Shown one piece after another: positions 1 to 6,149 of a stretch of DNA of 7,626 nt. The position numbers and the translations under genes are program-made. Within the stretch, counting starts at the first letter, position 1; each line of letters starts with the position of its first letter. The notes under the pieces were generated by a model that was given only the letters and a program-made list of their open reading frames with translations, had not been told where the DNA came from and did not search any database. The stretch spans positions 1 to 7,626 of the forward strand of contig JAFABA010000220.1 of NCBI GenBank assembly GCA_023426265.1, written 5' to 3'. Source of the DNA: Bacillota bacterium. Its GTDB lineage: Bacteria; Bacillota; Clostridia; Christensenellales; CAG-138.

Positions 1-1135
1 GGGCGATGAGCAGCCCCACGACGGCGAGCAGCAGCAGCGTCCCTATGCCGCACATCAAGGTAAACGCTGTCTTGCTCAGGGTGATTTCGTTCGGCTGCTC
101 CGGCGCAGGGGTGGGCGCTGCCTGTTCCGGCGCGGGGGTTGCCTGCATCTCGGGAGGCAGAGAAGGCTGCGCGGGGCGTGCCGGTAAAACGGCATAGCGC
201 TGAAGGGATTCGTCCTCGGCGTTGTAGAGGTAATAACCGACCTCGCCGTCCGGATTGCGCGCATACAGCAGGTAAACGTCACCCTGCGCGTCCTGGGCTT
301 TCCACGCCATATATTCCGTTTCGCCGATCGCCAGCGTCGTTTCCGTGAATCCTTCCGGCAGCGTCACGCTGCCGTCCGGCTCAAGCAGGATATAGGATTT
401 GGACACGGAGGATACCGTTTGGTAAGGGTACAGGGTATCCGCCGTTGCATCAAAAATGTAGTAGCCGCCTATATCGCCCGCGGCGTTTGACAGGTATAGA
501 AGCGTCGGCGCGTCGCTGTCCTCCACTTTGGCCGCGGCTACCGTTTCCCCATGGTAGGTGAGCGTGGTTTCAGAATAGCGGGAAGGCACCGTCACGTTTT
601 CAAGCGTCCGCCAGATATACATGCTTTCGGAAGCTCCCTTCACGTTTTGGGCCGGAACGCCCGTTGCGGCATAATTGAGCGGTTTGGGCGTAGGCGTCGG
701 AGCGGGTGCGGATACCGAAACGGATATGTCGGCGGTTGCGCTTCCCTGTTCCTTGCCGTCATAACCCAGCACCTTTTCAATGGAAACTTCTATATTCGTG
801 CTGCCCGCGCCCGCCGCCGTAAAGCGTATCCGCGCGGCAAGGGTATCCGCACCGCCTTTTTGGGCGGATACCATATTCAAAAACCCGTCGGACGCGCCCC
901 CTTCGCTTTCAGCATAAGTCAGCACGGCGGGATCATAGGTGAAAGAACCTTCCGCTATCGCCATGCCTTTGCCATTTACGGTGACGGTAACCTCTACGGT
1001 GTTGCCCGGCTGCACATTGGTTTGGTCCGCCGCCGCGCTGATGGTTACCGCTGCGGACGCTACCGCAGGCAGCAGTACAAGCAGCAGCGCCAACACGAAC
1101 GCGAAAACCTTTTTATCCCTGATGAAGCATTTCAT
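1..1135 (-). CDS. Membrane-anchored cohesin-domain surface protein (C-terminus cut by window edge)
   Basis: An open frame of 378 codons runs leftward off the window edge with no stop. Residues 1-28 are a signal peptide (MKCFIRDKKVF, then a Leu/Val/Ala-rich core, cleavage near A-S-A). Residues 29-142 look like a cohesin: the start T-N-V-Q-P-G-N-T-V-E-V-T-V-T-V, then F-T-Y-D-P-A-V-L near 65-72, and a hydrophobic/beta pattern to about 141. A Pro/Thr linker follows (143-152). Two similar beta-rich units cover about 179-240 and 255-316. A Pro/Ala/Glu/Gln linker (318-348) leads to a hydrophobic segment from about 357 to the edge, read as a C-terminal membrane anchor. The ATG overlaps the stop of the upstream dockerin gene (ATGA), and AGGAGG lies 10 nt before it, so the two are probably translationally coupled. 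Inference: it displays the dockerin enzyme at the surface. Cohesin assignment is by pattern only; another Ig-like fold is possible. Confidence 0.85.
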   Translation of the reverse strand, partial: MKCFIRDKKVFAFVLALLLVLLPAVASAAVTISAAADQTNVQPGNTVEVTVTVNGKGMAIAEGSFTYDPAVLTYAESEGGASDGFLNMVSAQKGGADTLAARIRFTAAGAGSTNIEVSIEKVLGYDGKEQGSATADISVSVSAPAPTPTPKPLNYAATGVPAQNVKGASESMYIWRTLENVTVPSRYSETTLTYHGETVAAAKVEDSDAPTLLYLSNAAGDIGGYYIFDATADTLYPYQTVSSVSKSYILLEPDGSVTLPEGFTETTLAIGETEYMAWKAQDAQGDVYLLYARNPDGEVGYYLYNAEDESLQRYAVLPARPAQPSLPPEMQATPAPEQAAPTPAPEQPNEITLSKTAFTLMCGIGTLLLLAVVGLLIA

Positions 1136-2889
1136 TTTGCTTCGCCCTCCTGCGATAGTTTTGCATCGCCGTTCACGTACCGAATGAGCAGGAAGAGATC
1201 TAAAACGCCCACTTCGCCGTCGTGGTCCACATCCGCCGCGCGAAGGCGCGCGCCGGTAAGCGGCGTTCCGTGAACGAGATGGCTTTGCAGCGCAAAAACG
1301 TCGCTTTCCGTTATTTCGCCGTCGCCGTCGAGGTCGCCGAACAGTACGATGGGCAAATCAAAAAACGCTTTGCCTGCGTCATAGGTAACGCGTACGAAGG
1401 AACCCGTGCACACGTTTCCGGTGGCCTTAGCGCCTTTTGCGCTGACCACGCTGAGCTTGCCCTCGGATGAGAGCTTTTGAAGCAAAGGTTCCGCCGATAT
1501 TCCGGGGGAAATTCCGCTTATACCCCATTCGCGAACCTGATAGGTTCCGCTGCTGATATTCGGCGCGCTCTCATACGTGCCGACGGTGATCAGCGTCGTG
1601 TTTTGAAAATAGAACGAAAGGATATCCGTATATGGCTGGCCCGCGCGCGCCCGTTCCTGTGCCCCGCGCTGCGAAAGACCCACGCCGTGGCCATAGCGCC
1701 GCTCGGTCAGATACCAGCCGGCGTATTCCTTGCCATTGTATTGATATACGCCCCGCTCCGCCCCGCGCATCCGAAGCCGCGTCTTGCTTGCCCCGATGCG
1801 GCCTAGGGTGTTTTCAAAGCTGCCGAATTTGAGTTTCTCAAGCGCGAGGGCTACGGTGAGCTGCCCTGTTTTCTGCTGCCCGCCCTCTTCATAGCCCACC
1901 ATAAGCGTCACGTCCGCCTCGGTATAGCTGCGGCTCGGCTCATCATAGCTGGGGTTCTTGGGCGTGACCTCCACCGTGCCAAGCAGGGATACTTCCCGCC
2001 CCGCCGCCCCGTATGCCGCGCGTTCCAGTGCGAGCAGCACCATGGGGTCCATGAGTTTCAGGGTGTCGCCGGTATATATTTCGGGAATGAAGGATTTTTC
2101 TTCTATGCTTGAGGCGTTGAGGATATCGAACGGATCGTCCGTATGGGTATAATAGGGCAGATCGTTTTCCCATACATTGCCCGTTTTTTCGGTCTGCCCC
2201 CCGTTTGAGGCGGAATAATACGCTTCTACGATCTCCCCGTCATAGGTGAGCACCTGGCCGCCTGTTGCATCCACCGCGGCTATGGCGCGGGTATTCTTGC
2301 TGGCATAGCCCCGGTATACCTGATCCTGCGAGGTATCTAAAAGGTCATAGGCGCGGCTTGTGTACCGGGAGCACCTTGCCACGGCATACCCGCGCGCGCA
2401 GACCGCCTGCGCCTTCAATGCGTCAATGGGGAAGAGGTTGCTCATTTCATGGGGCACGACGCCGTACAGGTATTGCTCGATCGGCAGCGTATTGACGGCG
2501 CGTACCGCGCCCTCGTATACGTCGAACGTTATGTTGCCAAGGTAGGTGCAGGTGCCGTACTCGGAATTTTTCAGGCGGATATAGTCCGTCCGTTCGCCGT
2601 AATTGCCGCTCAAAAGCGTAAGCGAGGCGGCGGTGACGGTTTTGCCGCCAATCCGCATGGAAACGCGCCCGCCTACGGCGGAGACCTGCAGCTCGTCGTT
2701 GCCAACGGCAAGGCCGGGCTCCTCTTTTAACGTAAATTTGCCCACCGGCGTAAAGGAAATGTTCTGCCGCTTTCCAATTGAGATGCGTACGCGCACATCC
2801 GTAGAGAACACCGCCGCCCGCGCGGGCACGGCCGCGCCCACAAGCAGCAGCGCAAGGCATAGAACCGCAATGTACCTGTTTTTGCGCAT
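1132..2889 (-). CDS. Secreted SpoIID/LytB-type peptidoglycan lytic enzyme with C-terminal dockerin
   Basis: A 585-residue protein. Residues 1-25 are a Sec signal peptide ending A-R-A. The SpoIID/LytB domain contains Y-G-V-V-P-H-E-M near 142-149. E148 matches the glutamate that is catalytic in SpoIID lytic transglycosylases, which cut denuded glycan strands, and it is followed by the family's A-L-K-A-Q-A-V-C-A-R motif. S-N-G-G-Q-T-E and G-H-G-V-G-L-S-Q-R-G-A (H401 region) are further family signatures. Residues 516-575 form a dockerin with two calcium loops: D519/D521/D523/D530 and D553/D555/D557/D564. The frame could open further upstream, but ATG 2889 is chosen because GAGG lies 6 nt before it and the signal peptide starts there. 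It is the first gene of an operon with the cohesin gene. SpoIID is normally membrane-bound in sporulation; this secreted dockerin version may instead act in vegetative wall remodelling or spore wall work (inference). Confidence 0.92.
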   Translation of the reverse strand: MRKNRYIAVLCLALLLVGAAVPARAAVFSTDVRVRISIGKRQNISFTPVGKFTLKEEPGLAVGNDELQVSAVGGRVSMRIGGKTVTAASLTLLSGNYGERTDYIRLKNSEYGTCTYLGNITFDVYEGAVRAVNTLPIEQYLYGVVPHEMSNLFPIDALKAQAVCARGYAVARCSRYTSRAYDLLDTSQDQVYRGYASKNTRAIAAVDATGGQVLTYDGEIVEAYYSASNGGQTEKTGNVWENDLPYYTHTDDPFDILNASSIEEKSFIPEIYTGDTLKLMDPMVLLALERAAYGAAGREVSLLGTVEVTPKNPSYDEPSRSYTEADVTLMVGYEEGGQQKTGQLTVALALEKLKFGSFENTLGRIGASKTRLRMRGAERGVYQYNGKEYAGWYLTERRYGHGVGLSQRGAQERARAGQPYTDILSFYFQNTTLITVGTYESAPNISSGTYQVREWGISGISPGISAEPLLQKLSSEGKLSVVSAKGAKATGNVCTGSFVRVTYDAGKAFFDLPIVLFGDLDGDGEITESDVFALQSHLVHGTPLTGARLRAADVDHDGEVGVLDLFLLIRYVNGDAKLSQEGEAK

Positions 2890-2895
2890 GTTTCG

Positions 2896-2900
2896 CCTCA
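2896..2900 (-). promoter_or_regulatory. Ribosome binding site fixing the start of the SpoIID-dockerin gene
   Basis: TGAGG lies 6 nt before ATG 2889. Upstream in-frame ATGs at 2901 and 2988 have no comparable site and would add residues in front of the signal peptide, so 2889 is preferred. Confidence 0.7.
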
Positions 2901-2944
2901 TAACCGAATAATTTTCGACATATATTCCAACATTAATATATTTT

Positions 2945-2973
2945 ATGATATCCTTTGCAAAAGAAGCGGTCAA
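2945..2973 (-). promoter_or_regulatory. Probable sigma-70-type promoter of the SpoIID-cohesin operon
   Basis: On the minus strand TTGACC (2973-2968) is followed after exactly 17 nt by TATCAT (2950-2945), each one or two bases from consensus. It would give a leader of about 50 nt before ATG 2889. The surrounding sequence is A+T-rich compared with the genes. A sporulation sigma factor using another site is not excluded. Confidence 0.5.
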
Positions 2974-3134
2974 TGGCGGCACCGCCAAAACAGGGCGTTT
3001 GAGCGCCCCGATTGTGTTAACATTCAGTGAATTTCATATAAACAAGCATTTCTATATTTCGGAGAGCCTTTTATGTTGGCTTGGAGGCGAAAGGGAGAGG
3101 GCGAGTCATCGCCCAGTCAAGAATAAAACCGGAA

Positions 3135-3167
3135 ATGTAAAAATAAGGCTTGACAATGTTTTTACAT
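3135..3167. promoter_or_regulatory. Operator-like inverted repeat over the -35 of the repressor/M56 operon
   Basis: ATGTAAAAA (3135-3143) and TTTTTACAT (3159-3167) are perfect 9-bp inverted copies separated by 15 nt. The -35 box (3150-3155) lies between them and the right arm fills most of the spacer. A repressor bound here would block RNA polymerase, which fits autoregulation by the BlaI-family protein encoded just downstream. The half-sites contain TGTA/TACA as in BlaI/MecI operators, but in the opposite order to the usual TACA-N2-TGTA dyad, so the identity of the binder is inferred. Confidence 0.55.
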
Positions 3168-3178
3168 ATTCCTATAAT
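3150..3178 (+). promoter_or_regulatory. Perfect-consensus sigma-70/sigma-A promoter of the repressor/M56 operon
   Basis: TTGACA (3150-3155), a 17-nt spacer and TATAAT (3173-3178) match the consensus at all twelve positions. Transcription would begin near 3185 and leave a leader of roughly 50 nt before ATG 3234. So strong a promoter under an operator-like repeat suggests a tightly repressed unit with high output once relieved. Confidence 0.85.
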
Positions 3179-3233
3179 TTTAGGCATAGGATAATATGAT
3201 TAGTCTTGGGCGAAATGTTACAGGAGGAAAAAT

Positions 3234-3629
3234 ATGAATGAGACGCTTACTCCCGCCGAATGGATCGTGATGCATGCGTTGTGGGAGAAATCGCCCATGA
3301 CGCTTTCGGAAACCATCGCGCAGATTGGCGACCGCGCAAACTGGAATTACAAGACATTTTCGGCTTACATGGCGATTCTCGAAAAGAAGGGCTTTCTCTC
3401 TGCAGACAAGCGCGGGCGCGACAAGTTCTACTATCCCATTGTGACAAAGCAGGAGTGTATCGACCGCGAGAGCAGGAGCGTCGTGAATAAGATTGAGGCG
3501 GGTTCCGTGAAGCTCATGGTCACCAGCATGGTGCGCGCGGGCAATCTTCCCGCGGAGGAACGCCGCGAGCTTCTGTCCATGCTGGAAAAGATGCTCAATG
3601 AGGAGGCGCGGGATGAAAGAGATCGTTAG
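3234..3629 (+). CDS. BlaI/MecI-family winged-helix transcriptional repressor
   Basis: A protein of 131 residues, close to the usual 120-130 of this family. Residues 4-75 form the winged helix: T-P-A-E-W-I-V-M-H-A-L-W-E, then W-N-Y-K-T-F in the recognition helix, E-K-K-G-F-L, and the wing K-R-G-R-D-K-F-Y-Y-P. The C-terminal part (about 80-125) is helical with a G-S-V-K-L-M-V dimerisation pattern and E-E-R-R-E-L-L-S-M-L-E-K. Known members bind DNA as dimers and are cleaved or released when a partner M56 protease senses envelope damage. AGGAGG (3222-3227) lies 6 nt before the ATG. The stop falls 17 nt inside the next gene, so the two are co-transcribed and probably coupled. The regulator class is clear; the inducer is unlikely to be a beta-lactam given the sensor next door. 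Confidence 0.93.
   Translation: MNETLTPAEWIVMHALWEKSPMTLSETIAQIGDRANWNYKTFSAYMAILEKKGFLSADKRGRDKFYYPIVTKQECIDRESRSVVNKIEAGSVKLMVTSMVRAGNLPAEERRELLSMLEKMLNEEARDERDR
3601..3606 (+). promoter_or_regulatory. Ribosome binding site fixing the start of the M56-VanW gene
   Basis: AGGAGG lies 6 nt before ATG 3613, inside the end of the repressor gene. The upstream in-frame ATG at 3598 would include this site in the coding region and has no Shine-Dalgarno sequence of its own, so 3613 is the chosen start. Confidence 0.8.
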
Positions 3630-5922
3630 CGCGCTGATCGAGATCAGCGTCTATTCGGCCGTCGTCGCGGGCACGATACTGCTGTTTCGCTCACTGTTCC
3701 GGAAAAGTATATCTCCAAGGCTCCAATTCTTCATCTGGATGCTGCTGATACTCAGGCTGATGCTGCCGGTTACCTTCGAGAGCGGTTTCCATGTGGAAAG
3801 CCTTTTGCCGGAGCCGGCATGGGAGGCGCCGGTCACGGCATCGCCCGGCGCAACCAATTCCATCCCGGAGGCGGTTGTACCTGAGAGCGGCGGGCAAGCG
3901 GGCGGGGCGGCCATGCCCCATGCCCCGCAAAAGGACATACCGGCCGCGGTTCAGGCGAAGACCGACTGGTATGCGATAGGCTTCGCGGCCTGGCTGTGTG
4001 GGATGGTTGCTTTTGCGCTATGGATGGGCTTCGTCAAGCTGCGTTACTATCGCCGCATGCGGGTGGCCCGCATGGAAACGCCGGAGGCCGTGACCGCGCT
4101 GTATGAGGAGTGCTGCTGTGAGCTCGGCATAAAGCGCGCCATGCCGGTTTGGGTCGTGGATGCCGCCATGTCGCCGGGAATAGCCCTGTTCGGCGGACCA
4201 GTTCTGCTGATGCCTACCTCCATGCTTTCTTCAAAGGAGGCGCTCCGTTTCGCGCTGCTGCACGAGCTGACGCATCTTAAGCGCGGCGACCAAATCCTAT
4301 GCGCGGCCATGAACCTGCTGCGTGCAGTATATTGGTTCCACCCCGTCATACATTTCGCGTTCTCACAGATGCAGTGCGATATGGAGACTGCCTGCGATTT
4401 CGATGTCATGCGCCGCCTGCACGCTGATGAAAAGAGGGGCTACCTCACCACGGTCATCAACCTGTTCTCCTTTGAGACCCAGCCCCAGCTTGGTATGGCG
4501 CAGTCCCGTACGCGGCGCATGGCGGAACGGCGCATGAAAGGAGCGTTCATGAAAAGCGCAGCATCAATCGGTTCCAGAATTGCCGCCGCTTTTCTTGCCA
4601 TGATATTGCTGATCGCCTGCTTTACGACAGCCTGCCAGAAAGCCCCGGCAGGAACGGTAACACTGGAACGCACGGGTGAAGACATAGACGGCGGCTCGCC
4701 CGCTGCCCCGCAACAGCCGGAGGCCGCGGCTACCCCCGGCATACCGGCTGCTCCGCCGGACGGGCAGGTGCTCAGGGGAAGCTATGACGTAAGAGCGTAT
4801 GCTTCCGATTCTCTTACCGCAAATTTCCGGCGCGCGGCGGAGCTTATCAACGCCGGCAATGGCATCGTTGTACAGCCGGGCGAGGAATGGAGTTTTAACG
4901 AGTTCTTTGGTCGGCGCACCCAAAGCAACGGCTGGATATTGGACCCCGGCGCGGATCGGCTTGTTTCCGATGATATTGATTGTATTAGCACGGCCCTGTA
5001 TTGCGCGCTGCTGCGCGCAGGCGTAACCGTCACGGACCGCAAGGCGCACTCTGCCCCGTCAGAGTATGTGGAAAAGGGGCTGGATGCCGCGGTGGATATT
5101 AGCGGCGTCGATCTCCAATTCTTAAACAATACCTCCGCGCCGCTGACCATCAAATGCGCGCTGGAAGAGGATGAAAGCGCATTTGATACCATCCATGCCG
5201 AGGTATGGGGCGAACCGCTTCCCGGCGGCATGTCGTATACGCTGCGCAGCAATGTGGTGGAGACCTTTACACGGAGCGAGGTGAAGTATACCGACGACCC
5301 GACGCTGCCCGAGGGAATGCGGCGGTTAAAAGCCCCGGGACGGGATGGGTATAGGGTGGAGGTATACCGGGACACGATGCAGGCGGGCAAGCTGGTTTCC
5401 AGCGAGCTGCTGTATACGGATCTCTATCGAGGAAATGACCAGGAGTGGATACGGGGTACAAAAACGCCGTACCTGCTGACGGATATGACCCGGAGCGAGC
5501 TCAAGGCTCTTGCGAAGCTGCTGCGCGCCAAGTATCTCTATAACAGCACCGAGCATACGTTCGACGAAAACAACCGCCACTATGCAAAGCTGTTTGATGA
5601 ACTGGAAATCGACTTTGGCGGCGCTATGGGCGGTGGCGATGCCGAAGGGATGTCCTTTACCATAGGCGTTCCCATGAAAAACTTCGAGCGTTTAAAGTGC
5701 TATCCGTATGCGGCGGTGCTCTGCGCGCTGGACCCTGGAGTCACATTCATGGATCTTGGCAATATGGATTACGATCAAACCCCAGAGAACGTGCTCTCTG
5801 TCACGCGTGCGGATGTGGAAAAGCATTACGCGGCCGTACTGGATAGCCCTTTAACAAGCTATACGCAGAGCGACACCCTGATGGAGGAGTTCCTGATTGC
5901 GGTCACCAGTTACGAAAACTGA
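3613..5922 (+). CDS. BlaR1/MecR1-type M56 membrane metallopeptidase fused to a VanW sensor domain and DUF4825-like tail
   Basis: 769 residues, longer than BlaR1 (about 600). Membrane segments lie near 6-23, 36-53, 120-139 and 323-340. The M56 protease carries the zinc motif H217-E-L-T-H221 and the E258-T-A-C-D262 motif that supplies the third ligand, so it looks catalytically intact. Beyond the last membrane segment, BlaR1 has a penicillin-binding domain; none is seen here (no S-x-x-K or K-T-G pattern found). Instead residues 390-533 match VanW: Q-P-G-E-E-W-S-F-N-E-F-F-G, then D-C457-I-S-T-A-L-Y, A-H479-S480-A-P and D-L-Q-F-L-N-N-T. Residues 545-618 resemble the G5-like segment that often follows VanW, and 622-769 resemble DUF4825, a domain found in clostridial M56 proteins. 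Presumed role: it senses an envelope signal and triggers cleavage of the BlaI-type repressor. The ligand is unknown. Confidence 0.88.
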   Translation: MKEIVSALIEISVYSAVVAGTILLFRSLFRKSISPRLQFFIWMLLILRLMLPVTFESGFHVESLLPEPAWEAPVTASPGATNSIPEAVVPESGGQAGGAAMPHAPQKDIPAAVQAKTDWYAIGFAAWLCGMVAFALWMGFVKLRYYRRMRVARMETPEAVTALYEECCCELGIKRAMPVWVVDAAMSPGIALFGGPVLLMPTSMLSSKEALRFALLHELTHLKRGDQILCAAMNLLRAVYWFHPVIHFAFSQMQCDMETACDFDVMRRLHADEKRGYLTTVINLFSFETQPQLGMAQSRTRRMAERRMKGAFMKSAASIGSRIAAAFLAMILLIACFTTACQKAPAGTVTLERTGEDIDGGSPAAPQQPEAAATPGIPAAPPDGQVLRGSYDVRAYASDSLTANFRRAAELINAGNGIVVQPGEEWSFNEFFGRRTQSNGWILDPGADRLVSDDIDCISTALYCALLRAGVTVTDRKAHSAPSEYVEKGLDAAVDISGVDLQFLNNTSAPLTIKCALEEDESAFDTIHAEVWGEPLPGGMSYTLRSNVVETFTRSEVKYTDDPTLPEGMRRLKAPGRDGYRVEVYRDTMQAGKLVSSELLYTDLYRGNDQEWIRGTKTPYLLTDMTRSELKALAKLLRAKYLYNSTEHTFDENNRHYAKLFDELEIDFGGAMGGGDAEGMSFTIGVPMKNFERLKCYPYAAVLCALDPGVTFMDLGNMDYDQTPENVLSVTRADVEKHYAAVLDSPLTSYTQSDTLMEEFLIAVTSYEN
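4537..4551 (+). promoter_or_regulatory. Possible internal ribosome binding site and start for a free VanW lipoprotein
   Basis: AAAGGAG (4537-4543) lies 5 nt before an in-frame ATG (4549-4551, residue M313 of the M56 protein). Translation from it would begin M-K-S, continue with a hydrophobic stretch and reach the lipobox L-I-A-C with cysteine 24, or T-T-A-C at 29. That is a normal lipoprotein signal layout, giving a product of 457 residues holding VanW and the tail. The same segment also serves as the fourth membrane helix of the long protein, so use of this start is uncertain. Confidence 0.4.
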
Positions 5923-5955
5923 GAAATTTAAACCGAATTCCCGGGAACGGTATAA

Positions 5956-5983
5956 GCGGACAGGTGCGCACGCACCTGCCCGC
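5956..5983 (+). terminator. Hairpin after the M56-VanW gene, weak terminator candidate
   Basis: GCGG-A-CAGGTGC, loop GCAC, GCACCTG-C-CCGC forms an 11-bp stem with one A/C mismatch, 34 nt after the stop codon. Only a short TGTTT follows (5986-5990), so termination would be inefficient. It may simply protect the 3' end of the mRNA. Confidence 0.4.
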
Positions 5984-6056
5984 CGTGTTTAAAAAGCTGG
6001 ATGCCGACTGCCGCAAAGCCGGACAAAGGCTGCTGTAAAGAGAGGGTTCATCCTCA

Positions 6057-6078
6057 ATATCGTCGTTTACGACGATAT
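6057..6078. repeat. Perfect 9-bp inverted repeat with TTTA loop
   Basis: ATATCGTCG (6057-6065) and CGACGATAT (6070-6078) flank a 4-nt loop, 8 nt before the terminator stem. It lacks a T-run, so it is not a terminator on its own. It could be a protein-binding site or part of a larger RNA fold with the next hairpin. Confidence 0.5.
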
Positions 6079-6085
6079 ACAGGGA

Positions 6086-6124
6086 AAAAGTCCCACCTTA
6101 CAATAACCGTAGGGTGGGACTTTT
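6086..6124. terminator. Strong bidirectional rho-independent terminator
   Basis: AAAAGTCCCACCTTA (6086-6100) pairs with TAGGGTGGGACTTTT (6110-6124) over 15 positions with a single G-U pair and a 9-nt loop. The G+C-rich core is flanked by an A-run on one side and a T-run on the other, so it can act in both directions. It ends the repressor/M56-VanW operon 163 nt after its stop and isolates the surface-protein gene downstream. Confidence 0.85.
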
Positions 6125-6149
6125 ATATGCCGCCGCAAAAGAGGGACCC

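Larger units (their letters stand above)
2890..3233. other. Divergent intergenic regulatory region (344 nt)
   Basis: This gap separates the leftward SpoIID operon from the rightward repressor/M56 operon. It holds the two promoters and the operator-like dyad listed separately. It also has small inverted repeats of unknown meaning: TGGCGG/CCGCCA (2974-2987), GGGCG/CGCCC (2993-3008), the 8-bp palindrome TGTTAACA (3015-3022) and GGGCGA/TCGCCC (3099-3114). None is followed by a T-run, so they are not read as terminators. No convincing coding region is seen. Confidence 0.7.

Noticed and set aside
551..1273. Plus-strand open frame of 240 codons
   Set aside because: It is the complement of the cohesin gene in codon register; its product is Arg/His-rich with no domain, while the minus strand gives a signal peptide, cohesin pattern and linker.
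2914..2920. TTCGACA, a core match to a Spo0A box near the SpoIID-like gene
   Set aside because: A 7-bp match is expected by chance, it lies downstream of the predicted -10, and no second box is present.
2945..3199. Plus-strand 84-codon frame in the divergent region
   Set aside because: It has no ribosome binding site, runs over both promoters and the operator-like repeat, and its composition is not protein-like.
3216..3222. TGTTACA just before the repressor start as a second operator
   Set aside because: It is a short odd palindrome overlapping the ribosome binding site and does not match the 9-bp arms of the upstream repeat.
3613..5922. Reading the M56 protein as a true BlaR1/MecR1 beta-lactam sensor
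   Set aside because: No penicillin-binding motifs (S-x-x-K, S-x-N, K-T-G in order) are found after the last membrane segment, and no beta-lactamase gene lies in the window.
5935..5945. GAATTCCCGGG, overlapping EcoRI and SmaI sites like a vector junction
   Set aside because: The flanks do not resemble vector sequence and no break in gene order or composition is seen; treated as coincidence.
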